Shown here piece after piece: positions 33,578 to 43,260 of a stretch of DNA of 64,000 nucleotides. The translations under genes were made by a program, and so were the position numbers. How positions within the stretch are numbered: position 1 is the first letter of the stretch; each line of letters starts with the position of its first letter. A model generated the notes under the pieces. The model had not been told where the DNA came from. It did no database searches and saw only the letters and a program-made list of their open reading frames with translations. Source of the DNA: Corallococcus sp. (GTDB lineage: Bacteria > Bacillota > Clostridia > Christensenellales > CAG-314); the NCBI GenBank assembly GCA_023665205.1, contig JAMPEJ010000002.1:62001-126000 (forward strand), read 5' to 3'.

Positions 33578-34054
33578 CTACCGATACTTTTTCAAAAACT
33601 CATCGGTATCTATGGAGTCCGGTTTGGAACGGAAAACTTCCTTAATACGGAAGTGGTTATCCTCCAATACTTCATGGATAAAATAAACGGTACCGTCTTC
33701 CGCTAGTGCTAACGAATAACCCAAGTAACCGCCATTCCCCAAATTATATAAGTAAACGAATGTGAAATTCGGTCTTGAGTCGACACTTGCATAGTGCCAG
33801 TTAAAAAAGTCTTCGTCGTAATCATCAAAACGTTCGAGACGAATATTCTTCAATTCGTTTAATGCCGCGTCAATCGTGTCCTTATCTGTGATATAATGTT
33901 CTACACTCAAAATGGGATTATTTTCATCTATTTGAATACAGTCAATTTTTCCTGCCCTTCTAATTTTGCTGCCGACGGTATTACATGCCGTGGCAGTTGC
34001 AAGCACGCACACCAAAATCAACACGACCGCCATTACTTTTACAAAACGTTTCAT
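33578..34054 (-). CDS. small putative lipoprotein
   Basis: A 158-residue protein with a signal peptide (MKRFVKVMAVVLILVCVLATATAC) and a probable lipobox Cys at 24, so likely anchored on the outside of the membrane. The mature part is acidic with a beta-rich C-terminal half and matches no family I know. GAGGTAG lies 7 bases before the ATG; the frame is open upstream to 34234, but that part is not protein-like. It lies 43 bp upstream of the interrupted peptidase gene on the same strand, so the two may form a secreted-protein unit. Confidence 0.7.
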   Translation of the reverse strand: MKRFVKVMAVVLILVCVLATATACNTVGSKIRRAGKIDCIQIDENNPILSVEHYITDKDTIDAALNELKNIRLERFDDYDEDFFNWHYASVDSRPNFTFVYLYNLGNGGYLGYSLALAEDGTVYFIHEVLEDNHFRIKEVFRSKPDSIDTDEFLKKYR

Positions 34055-34260
34055 AATGTCTACCTCATTTCTAATAATATTAAACCTATATCCAAGCAAA
34101 TACACAGACCGAGGGTGTTCGGTTTGAAGACATCGAGAACGATATAGGGCGTGAGGGCGGTGCCGATTGGAGACATCAGGAGCGTAGCGAGTGCTAGGCT
34201 TCAATGATACTCCGAAATGCCCAAGTGAACGCATACCTCAAACAGAATTAGCCCGAGCGG

Positions 34261-37200
34261 TTACTTTTCAAAGAATACGACGTTTTCATTACCCAAAAGC
34301 ATGCCAAGTTCGTATTCTATACCGCTGCAACGGCGAACCGTGCGTTCCAACGAGTACGCCTTGCCCTCTATTTTGAATTTGACGGGAACGTCGCCTTCGT
34401 ACTGACGCAACACGGCAAGCACGCGTTCGTATTTTTCGTCGTCGCGCTCGTCCATTCTAAGCCACAAAGTAACGTTTTTGTCTGCCTGTTTTGCCGTCTC
34501 CTGCACGATCGGCGCCGCGGCTTGCCCGTGCGGATTTACGATTTCCCTCAACGTAATTTTGTAACCGTCGCGGCCCTCGCCCAAACTGCCCTTGACCACA
34601 ACGAAACTGTCTTCGGCAAACAGGTTTTTGTACTTGTCGTACGCGGGGGAATACAGCGCCACTTCTATAGAGGAAAATTTGTCTTCCAACGTGGCAAAGC
34701 CCATTTTTTTGTTATCCGAACCTATGACCACCCGTATTCCGCGCAAAATACCGCCCGTAGTAACAAACCTCTTAGAAAGCGAAGGACGCACTTTTTCGCC
34801 CGTTTCGGAATCGTCCGGCACGTACTCCATCGTTTCCGACATGTTGAAATCGAACCGGAACTTTTTGGAAATTTCGTCGTAGTCGTCCAAGGGAGAACCC
34901 GTCATGTACAAACCCAACACTTCGTTTTCGTAGTTGTACAACACTTGTTTTGGAAGTTCCTTGACCTGATCGTGTTCGGGGCGTACCGTCGTTTCCAATT
35001 CCGGCACCATGTCGAAAATGGACATTTGCCCCGTAGCGCGGTGTTTGCGATTTTCCGTAACTTGGTTAAATTCGTCCACGTACCATTGCAACATATCCGC
35101 GCGCGTGCGGTTGAAACAATCAAAAGCTCCGCCCTTGATGAGATTTTCTATCATACGTTTGTTGATAAAGTCGTAGCAACGTTCGAACAGATCCGTCATA
35201 TCCTTAAACTCACCGTTGGCTTCGCGCTCGTCCACCATTTGCTTGACTACCGTTACGCCGATGTTGCGAATACCTCCAAGACCGAAACGCAGCGCGCCGT
35301 TTTCCACGCGGAATTCGTCGCGGCTTTTGTTTACGCAAGGCGGGAGTACCGCTATGCCCTGAGACTTTGCGTATTCCATATATTTTTTAAGTTGCGCGAT
35401 ATCGTTGATACGGTTGTTCAAAAGCGCGCATATAAATTCTACCGGATAGTAGTTTTTGAGCCAAGCCGTCTGATAAGTAACATATGCGTAGCATGTGGCG
35501 TGAGACTTGTTGAATGCGTACTGTGAAAAATCGTCCAACTGTTTGTAAATTTTGAGAGCGGTTTCTTCCGGAATGCCGTTTTTGACGCAGCCGGGTACGC
35601 TTTCGCCGTTGTGCCAAGTTCCTCCGTGCACGAACAGTTCGCCAAGTTCCTTCATCATGTCGGCTTTCTTTTTACTCATGGCGTAACGTACGTTATCTGC
35701 CAGAGCCATGGAAAATCCCGCCAACTTTTGCACCAACTGCATAACCTGCTCTTGATAGACGATACAACCGTTGGTTACGGACAATATGCTTTCCATTGCA
35801 GGGTGCAGATAGTGAATTTTTGATTTATCGAATTTGCAATCGATGTAATCGCCGATGTATTGCATGGGACCGGGACGGTACAGAGAAATACCTGCTATGA
35901 TCTCTTCCAAGCCTTCCGGTTTCATCCTATGCATAAGATCGCACATGCCGCCGCTTTCCAACTGGAATATGCACATCGTATCTCCGCCGGAAATCAGTTG
36001 GAATACGTTTGGATCGGAATAGTCGTCCTTGGAAAAATCCACCGTAACTCCGTGATCTTCCTTTACGTAATCGCAAGCCTTTTTGATATCGGTAAGCGTC
36101 CTAAGACCCAAAAAGTCCATTTTCAAAAGACCCAGTTCTTCCACTTCCACCATGTTGTACTGGGTAGTGACGATACCGCCGTTGCGCAAAGCGCCGCCGT
36201 TGGTTTGAAGAGGAACGTGGTCGGAGACCTTTTCGCGGCAGATAACTACGCCGGCCGCGTGCATGCCTGTTTGGCGAGGAGAACCCTCTATTCTCATCGC
36301 TATGTCTATCACCTTGTGGGTGGCCGGATCGTTATAGGCCTGTTTCAACTCCTCCGATACGTACGCGTCTTCCGCCTTTTTGTACTTGGCAAAACCCAAC
36401 AAATGGCGCAAAGTAAACTTGAAGTTATCAGGCACCATTTTTGCCAAACGGTTAGATTCGGAAATTGGCAAACGCAAAACGCGCGCGACGTCTCTGATGG
36501 CGTTTTTGGCCGCCATAGTGCCGAAAGTTACTATTTGGCATACGTTGTCGTTGCCGTATTTTTCGTGCACGTAGTCGATAACTTCGCCGCGTCTGTCCAT
36601 GCAAAAGTCTACGTCGAAATCCGGCATGGATTTGCGTTGCGGATTGAGAAAACGCTCGAACATCAAATTGTAGCGGAACGGCTCTACCTCCGTTATACCG
36701 ATAAGATACGCTATAACGCTGCCGGCGCCGCTGCCGCGCCCCGGACCTACCGGGATCCCGTTGGTTTTGGCGTAGTTGATAAAGTCCCAAACGATAAGAT
36801 AGTAATCCACAAAACCCATACTGCAAATTACGCCGTACTCGTACTCGATACGGTCGCGTATTTCCTGAGTACAATCGGGATATTTTTCCTTCAAACCCTT
36901 TTCCAAAAGGTAACGCAAATATGCGGGAGAATCCATGCCGTCCGGCGGAGTGTAGAGAGGAAGCAGTTTTTCTCTGCCGAAATCCACGTTGCACTTTTCC
37001 GCAATTTCCAACGTTGTTTCCATCGCGTCCGGCAAATTGGGAAAGAGTTCCGCCATTTCGTCGTATGTTTTGAGATAGAATTCTTCGCCTTGAAACTTCA
37101 TTCTGTCCGTGTCGTCGTAGTACTTGCCCATTTGCACGCACATCATGATATCCTGAATTTCGGCATCCTCTTTGTTGAGATAATGCACGTCGTTGGTAAC

Positions 37201-37827
37201 GACGATTTTGATATTAAGTTCGCGCGCCAATTCAACGAGCTGCGGCATGACCGCGTCCTCGTCCTCTATGCCGTGGCGTTGAATCTCTATATAGTAATCT
37301 TCGCCGAAAAGTTGCTTGTATTTGATGGCAAGTTCCCTAGCTTCATCCGGACGATCGGCAAGGAAAAGACGCGGCAATTGTCCCGCTATGCAAGCAGACA
37401 GACAAATAAGCCCTTCGGAATGCTTTTCTAGCGTTTCGAAGTCGATACGGGGTTTGTAATAGAAACCGTCCACAAAAGCGATGGAATTCAACTTGCAAAG
37501 GTTGTAGTAACCGGTATTGTTTTTGGCAAGCAATATAAGGTGAAAATACTCCTTATTTTCAAAACCGACGTTGTGCAAGTCCTCGCACATATAAAACTCG
37601 CACCCTATAATGGGTTTGACCTTCTGAACGAAATTGCCGTCCTTATCTTGATTGATTTTTGCGGCGGCTTTCATAAATTTCCAAGCGCAATACATATTGC
37701 CGTGGTCGGTAACGGCTACTGCGGGCATATTGTACTTGACGCAACGCTCCAACAAATCGTCTATTCTTGTGGCGCCGTCCAGCAAACTGTATTCCGTATG
37801 TAAATGTAAATGTACGAAAGGTTTCAT
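34261..37827 (-). CDS. dnaE: DNA polymerase III alpha subunit, DnaE type
   Basis: A 1188-residue C-family replicative polymerase. The N-terminal PHP domain starts HLHTEYSLLDGATR. The palm has GRGSGAGS and the catalytic aspartates in MPDFDVDFCMDRRGEV. A helix-hairpin-helix and an OB-fold region follow near the C terminus. There is no exonuclease insert, so it is DnaE, not PolC. The ATG at 37827 has AGGAGAAG upstream and overlaps the whiA stop by 4 bp (ATGA). The open frame continues upstream to 38202 only as an overlap with whiA. Last gene of the four-gene operon. Confidence 0.97.
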   Translation of the reverse strand: MKPFVHLHLHTEYSLLDGATRIDDLLERCVKYNMPAVAVTDHGNMYCAWKFMKAAAKINQDKDGNFVQKVKPIIGCEFYMCEDLHNVGFENKEYFHLILLAKNNTGYYNLCKLNSIAFVDGFYYKPRIDFETLEKHSEGLICLSACIAGQLPRLFLADRPDEARELAIKYKQLFGEDYYIEIQRHGIEDEDAVMPQLVELARELNIKIVVTNDVHYLNKEDAEIQDIMMCVQMGKYYDDTDRMKFQGEEFYLKTYDEMAELFPNLPDAMETTLEIAEKCNVDFGREKLLPLYTPPDGMDSPAYLRYLLEKGLKEKYPDCTQEIRDRIEYEYGVICSMGFVDYYLIVWDFINYAKTNGIPVGPGRGSGAGSVIAYLIGITEVEPFRYNLMFERFLNPQRKSMPDFDVDFCMDRRGEVIDYVHEKYGNDNVCQIVTFGTMAAKNAIRDVARVLRLPISESNRLAKMVPDNFKFTLRHLLGFAKYKKAEDAYVSEELKQAYNDPATHKVIDIAMRIEGSPRQTGMHAAGVVICREKVSDHVPLQTNGGALRNGGIVTTQYNMVEVEELGLLKMDFLGLRTLTDIKKACDYVKEDHGVTVDFSKDDYSDPNVFQLISGGDTMCIFQLESGGMCDLMHRMKPEGLEEIIAGISLYRPGPMQYIGDYIDCKFDKSKIHYLHPAMESILSVTNGCIVYQEQVMQLVQKLAGFSMALADNVRYAMSKKKADMMKELGELFVHGGTWHNGESVPGCVKNGIPEETALKIYKQLDDFSQYAFNKSHATCYAYVTYQTAWLKNYYPVEFICALLNNRINDIAQLKKYMEYAKSQGIAVLPPCVNKSRDEFRVENGALRFGLGGIRNIGVTVVKQMVDEREANGEFKDMTDLFERCYDFINKRMIENLIKGGAFDCFNRTRADMLQWYVDEFNQVTENRKHRATGQMSIFDMVPELETTVRPEHDQVKELPKQVLYNYENEVLGLYMTGSPLDDYDEISKKFRFDFNMSETMEYVPDDSETGEKVRPSLSKRFVTTGGILRGIRVVIGSDNKKMGFATLEDKFSSIEVALYSPAYDKYKNLFAEDSFVVVKGSLGEGRDGYKITLREIVNPHGQAAAPIVQETAKQADKNVTLWLRMDERDDEKYERVLAVLRQYEGDVPVKFKIEGKAYSLERTVRRCSGIEYELGMLLGNENVVFFEK

Positions 37828-38768
37828 TTCTTCTCCTGTAATTCTACCAACCTTGCCAAACGGTGGTTTACTCCGCTTTTGGATATATTGAGAACTGCGG
37901 CAAGTTCCGCCAAATTTGCGTCGGGATTTTGCTCGCGCGCGACGGCTACGTCTTTTAGCTGTTGAGGCAATGCGTCGAACATACCCATAGACCGGATATA
38001 TTTTATGGCTTCCAACTGTTTGCTTCCTGCGACTACCGATTTTTCGATATTGCTGTCTATGCAATTGCGCTGTCGGTTTGCAGTGTTGCGGAAACTCCGT
38101 CCGATAATTATATTTTCCACGGTAAACTTGGCGTTGACCGCATCCACCGTAACAAAGAAATCGGCTATTTTTGCGCTTTCCTTCAAATACAGCACGACGC
38201 AATTTTTACGAGCTATTTGTTTGAAGTCTATCTCCGCAAATGTATTTTTGACAAACTCCGCAAAGTCCGCATTGGAAAAGCGGATTTCCAAGTGGTAATT
38301 ACCGTGCGCGCTCTCCGTAAGCAAATCTCCTTCGGATCGGGGTACGGTCACCGACCCCGCGGACAAAAACAACGCCTGCAAAAACGTGCGCCTGCAACAC
38401 GGCTCGTCCAAGTTTGACGAAACTTTCCCTCCTCCGGCGAATGAACCGTAGGCGTCGATAAGCCCGAGTTTTTTGCCTATCTCTTTGCCGAACTTAAGCG
38501 CGTACTTTACGTTGTTTCCGACGGACTTATTTTTTTGACGGTAGCCGACGATCTCGCCGTCCTCGTCCAAATAGTTTTTGGCGAGAAAAGCGCAAAACTC
38601 CAACAATTCCAAATTGTCGCTTTCTACGTCAAATCGAAATGCGTTGTTTTCCAACGAAAGCAACCCTATGCTTTTTATCACGGCAGTCAAAAAAGAGGTT
38701 GCGCAACAACCCTTTACTTTTTTGACGTTTTTTAAGATTTCTTCTTTGACGCTTTGAGAAAACGACAT
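37824..38768 (-). CDS. whiA: DNA-binding protein WhiA
   Basis: A 314-residue WhiA: a homing-endonuclease-like (LAGLIDADG-type) N-terminal domain without nuclease residues, and a C-terminal helix-turn-helix (LAELAAVLNISKSGVNHRLARL). It influences cell division and chromosome segregation in Bacillota and sporulation in actinobacteria. In most Bacillota it follows rapZ and yvcK; here it lies between murB and dnaE, with the dnaE start inside its stop. The site before the ATG is weak. A TATAAT-like element about 20 bases upstream may be an internal promoter. Confidence 0.96.
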   Translation of the reverse strand: MSFSQSVKEEILKNVKKVKGCCATSFLTAVIKSIGLLSLENNAFRFDVESDNLELLEFCAFLAKNYLDEDGEIVGYRQKNKSVGNNVKYALKFGKEIGKKLGLIDAYGSFAGGGKVSSNLDEPCCRRTFLQALFLSAGSVTVPRSEGDLLTESAHGNYHLEIRFSNADFAEFVKNTFAEIDFKQIARKNCVVLYLKESAKIADFFVTVDAVNAKFTVENIIIGRSFRNTANRQRNCIDSNIEKSVVAGSKQLEAIKYIRSMGMFDALPQQLKDVAVAREQNPDANLAELAAVLNISKSGVNHRLARLVELQEKK

Positions 38769-38830
38769 TTTGTCACTGCCCGCTTGCGCGTATTATAGTG
38801 CGTTTGCAATAGGGCGTTTTTGCCAAAACG

Positions 38831-39748
38831 CTAGTTGCAGACTGCGTCCATATTGACGAGACACAGTTCCGTTTGAGGGTTTACGCCGAACTTTTCCCTC
38901 AATACGTTTTTGACAAACTCTATCAATAAGTATATATCCGTTGAGGTGGCTTTGTCAAGGTTAATTACAAAACCCGCGTGTTTTTCGGACACTTGCGCGC
39001 CGCCTATAACAAAGCCTTTAAGTCCCGCTTGATCAATAAGTTTGGAAACGGACACCTTGTCGTCAAACAAAACGCAGCCCGCGCTTTTTGCACCGAGCGG
39101 TTGGGTTTCCGCCTTCTTTTTGCGCATATCGGATAGCGTTTGGCGCACCTGCGCGGCGGACGCGCGCGGAAAACGCATAGTTACGGAAAGAACCAAGTAG
39201 TCGGGGTTATTTTTGAACGCGCTTGTGCGTTTGCCGAATTTGCACTGAGCGGCAGCAAACGTCTTTCTACGTCCCCTGTACAAAACGTCTGCACTCGCAA
39301 CGATTTGCGAAACGCACTGGTTGAAACACCCTGCATTGCATACTACGGCGCCGCCCACCGTTGCGGGGATGCATCCCAAAAATTCGCCGCCGGTAAGTCC
39401 GTTTTTTACCAGTTCTGCCGATACGCTTGCCGTATTTGCTCCGCAAAACGCCGTTACGTACTGTCCGTCCACCTCAATGGCATTTACTCCTTTCGTTACC
39501 ACCGCAACGCCGTCATAATCGCAGTCTCCGGCCAAAACGTTGCTGCCGTTGCCGATAAAAGTGTGCGTTACTTTGCGGCGTTTAAGCAGTTTTGCAATCC
39601 AAACCAGTTGATCGACGTCCTGAGGATATACGGTAAGAAATATTTTTCCTCCGGTACACAGAGTTGTAAGTTTTTGGAAAGAGTTATCCGTTTTGTAAGG
39701 TATTTTTCTTTTTTTGACTGCGCGTAACACGCCGGATAATACATCCAT
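38831..39748 (-). CDS. murB: UDP-N-acetylenolpyruvoylglucosamine reductase MurB
   Basis: A 305-residue FAD enzyme that reduces UDP-GlcNAc-enolpyruvate to UDP-MurNAc in cell-wall synthesis. FAD-binding elements are FIGNGSNVLAGD and GCIPATVGGAVVCNAGCF; SAGCVLFDD carries the proton-donor position (Cys type), and VNPQTEL ends the C-terminal domain. The ATG is shared with the upstream stop as TAATG, so translation is coupled. The open frame upstream is a shadow of that gene. whiA starts 62 bp downstream on the same strand. Confidence 0.95.
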   Translation of the reverse strand: MDVLSGVLRAVKKRKIPYKTDNSFQKLTTLCTGGKIFLTVYPQDVDQLVWIAKLLKRRKVTHTFIGNGSNVLAGDCDYDGVAVVTKGVNAIEVDGQYVTAFCGANTASVSAELVKNGLTGGEFLGCIPATVGGAVVCNAGCFNQCVSQIVASADVLYRGRRKTFAAAQCKFGKRTSAFKNNPDYLVLSVTMRFPRASAAQVRQTLSDMRKKKAETQPLGAKSAGCVLFDDKVSVSKLIDQAGLKGFVIGGAQVSEKHAGFVINLDKATSTDIYLLIEFVKNVLREKFGVNPQTELCLVNMDAVCN

Positions 39749-40875
39749 TAGTTGATCCTCAAAGTATCCAAGGCCGTTTGCCTTTGCGTTGCTACGGCGT
39801 TGCCGTCCCCGAACACGTTGGGAACGTAGGCTGTTTTTACGCCTTGTTCGCACAGAGCGTAACGCTTATCCGTGTAGAAACTCTGCATAAGTACGGAAAA
39901 CATATCCACGTTTACCAAACTTTGCTGACTGTCACGACCTACGACGTATTGCAAAAAAGCGTTGCAACTGTCGGATTTGTCTCCGCAAGCTGAGGAAATA
40001 CCCAAGTACTGTACTAAATCCGTATATCCGGTAAGCGGAGCAAAGGTCAATTCTTCTATTTTGCCCATTTCCTCCTTTTTGCCGAGACGGTACAGGTCGC
40101 GTTGAGTACCCAAAAGCGTTACGGCGGTTTTATTTCCCACAAAACTTTCGTAAGCCGAGTATTGAGTAACTTCTTCGGACACGTTGGCTTCGCCCTTGCC
40201 TCCGGAGAGAGCCAATGCCGACATAGGGCTGTTGTTACGCGTAAATCCGCAAATTATCGGCTGCAAGTCGTAAGTAGTTTTGCCGATTTTGCGCGTGTAC
40301 GTTGCCGAAAGCGCCACGGAAAGCAAATCGGCGTTTGGCGGAAGCTGATTTGTACGGGCAAACAAACAGTAAACGCCGGCATACAGCGGCAACGCATACA
40401 CGCTGCCGCTTATTTGTCCGGATACAAGCAAGTTGTCGCATACGTCCGCTACGCTTCCGCGGTACTTTTGCAGCAAGCCGGAAATCTGCGCGCCTACGCC
40501 GCGGGAAAAACATATCATATCGAAAGATTCGCCGTTATCTAACTTCTGCTGCAACTGTTCCTCGCTTACGTTAGTAACGTGCACAAACAAGCCTTTATTT
40601 TGAGCCTCGAACTTGGCGGCTCGCGACGTCAGCCAACTAGACCTACTGCCGGATCCGCCCTCGAAAGTTTCCACGTTCCACAATTCCAACACGCCTTTGT
40701 ATCCGAGCGGCTGCGTTTGCTGCGGCTTTTGCGGCAAAAAAGGCAATACCGCCGCAAGTACCGCCGCTACGCATACGACAAATGCAACAACGGGCAAACA
40801 CTTCTTGGGGAAATGCCGACGGATTTTACTTTTTCCTTGTTTCTGTTTTTTAGGTTTGACTGTTTTCAGTTTCAA
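39748..40875 (-). CDS. membrane-anchored extracellular solute-binding-like protein
   Basis: A 375-residue protein with a very basic N terminus and one hydrophobic helix (about 27-50), then an outside domain resembling family 1 extracellular solute-binding proteins (LELWNVETFEGGSGSRSSWL near the start, later Gly/Ala-rich binding-cleft segments). There is no lipobox and no transporter gene beside it. The TTG start at 40875 is chosen because TGGAGG lies 8 bases upstream. The stop overlaps the murB ATG (TAATG). A wall-linked sensing or scaffolding role is possible, but only ligand binding is suggested by sequence. Confidence 0.65.
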   Translation of the reverse strand: MKLKTVKPKKQKQGKSKIRRHFPKKCLPVVAFVVCVAAVLAAVLPFLPQKPQQTQPLGYKGVLELWNVETFEGGSGSRSSWLTSRAAKFEAQNKGLFVHVTNVSEEQLQQKLDNGESFDMICFSRGVGAQISGLLQKYRGSVADVCDNLLVSGQISGSVYALPLYAGVYCLFARTNQLPPNADLLSVALSATYTRKIGKTTYDLQPIICGFTRNNSPMSALALSGGKGEANVSEEVTQYSAYESFVGNKTAVTLLGTQRDLYRLGKKEEMGKIEELTFAPLTGYTDLVQYLGISSACGDKSDSCNAFLQYVVGRDSQQSLVNVDMFSVLMQSFYTDKRYALCEQGVKTAYVPNVFGDGNAVATQRQTALDTLRIN

Positions 40876-41249
40876 TTTGTTAAACCTCCAGGGTATAGGC
40901 AATTAAATAACTTGATCAAACTTTTGTGTTTAGGTTAAACGTACACGCGGCACGGATTTGAGGTATCGCACAAACTTACAGGAGAGACTTTATATACTAT
41001 ACGCGGCTGTATGCCGCTACTTGACCGAGTGTGCCGGAGATTTTTTACAAAAATGAAAAATGAAAACAAACATTTGCTTTTTTGATTTAAGCATATTTAC
41101 TTTTGCAGAGATGTCGGATATAATATTATCAAGCGGTCGTCTGTCGGCGTAAACGTCGGTGTTGTGCGTTGTAGTAAACGTCGCTTTGCGAATGAAAGCG
41201 CTTTTTCGGCTTTGTACGGCGAACGCAAATAAAAAAAGGAAAATCGACA
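40876..41249. other. intergenic region between divergent operons
   Basis: No gene recognised. It holds the MFS promoter (41096-41124) and a small hairpin GCGGCATACAGCCGC near 41005-41020. The minus-strand promoter of the murB-whiA-dnaE operon must also be here but was not resolved. Confidence 0.5.
41096..41124 (+). promoter_or_regulatory. promoter of the MFS carrier gene
   Basis: TTTACT, 17-bp spacer, TATAAT, about 125 bp before the ATG. The -35 is weak. Confidence 0.5.
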
Positions 41250-43145
41250 ATGAAACTGAACTACAAACGCACCCTGCTTGTGGGATTTGCATTCTTTTTG
41301 ATTTGCGCATTCTGGCAAGCGTACGACACCATCATCCCGCTGATGCTGACAAACAAATTCGGATTGGATCAAACTTGGTCTGGGCTTATAATGTCGTTGG
41401 ACAATATTCTGGCGCTGTTTTTGTTACCGTTGTTCGGCGCTTTGTCCGACCGCAAAAATACCAAATACGGCAAACGCACGCCGTTTATTTTTATCGGTAC
41501 CGTATGCGCGGTGCTTTGCTTTGTAGGATTGACGTTTGCCGACAATGCGCAACTGGCAAAGTTATCCGAAGGAACTAAAGAAGAATTTTGGCAAAGCAAC
41601 TACACGGTGGAAAACCGCGAATACAATTCCATTACAAATCCGATAAAAATCGAAAATCCCGACGAATACGAAACGGACGTAAAAAAAGGCGATGCCCTTA
41701 ACCGATATACCGTCAGAGACTACGCCGCAAAAGTGTACTACGGCAAAACCTACAAACAACTGACTGCGGACGAACAAAGCACTGTAAGAGAATGGTACTT
41801 GGGCGAGGATACGCTTACTTACGATACCTACTACACGTACGACAAAGAAACGGACGCTTACCGAGTATGCAGAGTAAAGGAAAGCGGCGGCTTGTTCGGC
41901 GGAACGAAATACGAGTACTTGGACGGCAGCGAAGTGAGCGGTGCGCGTCCGATAAACGCATATTCGGCGCTCGTATCCGACGCAGAAAACCAGTTTGCAA
42001 AAACGGTAACGGCGGCAAACGGATGGATATTGGCAATATTTATTATCGTTTTACTTATGACTCTCGTATCCATGGCGGTGTTCCGTTCGCCTGCGGTGGC
42101 GCTTATGCCGGACGTTACTGTAAAACCGTTGCGCAGCAAAGCCAACGCCATCATCAATCTTATGGGCACAAGCGGCGGAATACTGGTACTTTTATTGGGA
42201 ATGTTGTTCGGCACCGGCAAAGTTGCCAACCAAACGATGAAATACACTTGGTTTGTTCTAACGGTATGCGCCATAATGGTAGTTGCACTGATAATCTTTA
42301 TATTTACGGTAAAAGAAAAGAAGTGGAACGCGGAAATGTTGGAACTGCAAGGAGCGTTGGACGCCAAGGAGGCCGAGGATGCTGAGACAACCGGCGGCAA
42401 TGCCGAAAACGAAACTTCCGTTGCAGATACCGTAGCGTCCGACGCGCCAAATAATACGGATAACGAAAAAACGGTTGCAGAAACCGACGGAGAAACGTTG
42501 AGCGCCGCCAAAAAACCGAAAAAGCAACGGCTGCCGAAAGGCAAACTGATTTCACTCATTTTAATTTTGGCAAGCGTCGCTTTGTGGTACATAGGATACA
42601 ATGCCATTACCAGCAAATACAGCGTTTACGCCGTAAACGTCCTGAACAAAGACTACAACACCACTTTGCTTATAGCGCAAGCTGCGGCGATAGTATCCTA
42701 CATACCGGTAGGTATGCTTGCAAGCAAAATAGGCCGAAAAAAGTCCATTCTTATAGGCGTAGCAATGCTGACGGGAGCATTTTTCGGTGCAATATTTATT
42801 GACAGCAGTTCGCCTTCGTGGTTGATGTACATACTGTTTGCACTGGCAGGCATTGCTTGGGCCACCATCAACGTCAACAGCTTTCCCATGGTGGTAGAAT
42901 TGGCGCAAGGCAACGACATAGGCAAATACACAGGTTACTACTACACGGCAAGCATGGCGGCGCAAGTCGTAACGCCGATACTTTCCGGAGCGCTGATGGA
43001 TGCAATGGGCACAATGGGAGTTCTGTTCCCGTACGCCACGATATTTGTTGCATTGGCTTTTGTGACTATGATTTTTGTCAAACACGGCGACAGTAAGCCC
43101 GTTGCCCCAAAAGACAAAATGGAAATGCTCGGGGACGCGGATTAA
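41250..43145 (+). CDS. MFS transporter (GPH/sugar-proton symporter-like)
   Basis: A 631-residue carrier with twelve predicted transmembrane helices. The first helix pair is followed by LSDRKNTKYGKRTPFIFIG, the A-like MFS motif also used by glycoside-pentoside-hexuronide symporters and SLC45-type sugar carriers. Two inserts make it longer than usual: an outside loop of about 150 residues after helix 3 (about 100-255) and a charged Glu/Ala/Thr-rich inside loop between the two halves (about 360-430). Second-half helix MLASKIGRKKSI carries the repeated loop motif. AAAAGGAAAA precedes the ATG. Substrate unknown; a disaccharide is plausible. Confidence 0.85.
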   Translation: MKLNYKRTLLVGFAFFLICAFWQAYDTIIPLMLTNKFGLDQTWSGLIMSLDNILALFLLPLFGALSDRKNTKYGKRTPFIFIGTVCAVLCFVGLTFADNAQLAKLSEGTKEEFWQSNYTVENREYNSITNPIKIENPDEYETDVKKGDALNRYTVRDYAAKVYYGKTYKQLTADEQSTVREWYLGEDTLTYDTYYTYDKETDAYRVCRVKESGGLFGGTKYEYLDGSEVSGARPINAYSALVSDAENQFAKTVTAANGWILAIFIIVLLMTLVSMAVFRSPAVALMPDVTVKPLRSKANAIINLMGTSGGILVLLLGMLFGTGKVANQTMKYTWFVLTVCAIMVVALIIFIFTVKEKKWNAEMLELQGALDAKEAEDAETTGGNAENETSVADTVASDAPNNTDNEKTVAETDGETLSAAKKPKKQRLPKGKLISLILILASVALWYIGYNAITSKYSVYAVNVLNKDYNTTLLIAQAAAIVSYIPVGMLASKIGRKKSILIGVAMLTGAFFGAIFIDSSSPSWLMYILFALAGIAWATINVNSFPMVVELAQGNDIGKYTGYYYTASMAAQVVTPILSGALMDAMGTMGVLFPYATIFVALAFVTMIFVKHGDSKPVAPKDKMEMLGDAD

Positions 43146-43157
43146 GAAAAGTTCAGC

Positions 43158-43193
43158 AAAGGGGCGGTTGCATTTTGCAACCGCCCCTTTTAT
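43158..43193. terminator. strong bidirectional terminator
   Basis: GGGGCGGTTGCA-TTT-TGCAACCGCCCC with TTTT on one side and TTTGC on the other, between the MFS gene and the convergent kinase gene. Confidence 0.9.
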
Positions 43194-43260
43194 ATTATTT
43201 GTAATAGTCAACCAACAAAAAATCACTTTGAATACGGAAATTTCGAATACTAACGATAAT

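Noticed and set aside
34055-34260. tRNA or small RNA gene between the lipoprotein and dnaE
   Set aside because: No cloverleaf, TTC loop or terminator could be found. The stretch stays unassigned.
35860-37431. 523-codon plus-strand open frame opposite dnaE
   Set aside because: It is antisense to the conserved polymerase domain, has no ribosome binding site and its composition mirrors the dnaE codon pattern.
37828-38202. 125-residue N-terminal extension of DnaE
   Set aside because: It overlaps whiA in another frame. The PHP domain starts at 37827 with AGGAGAAG upstream.
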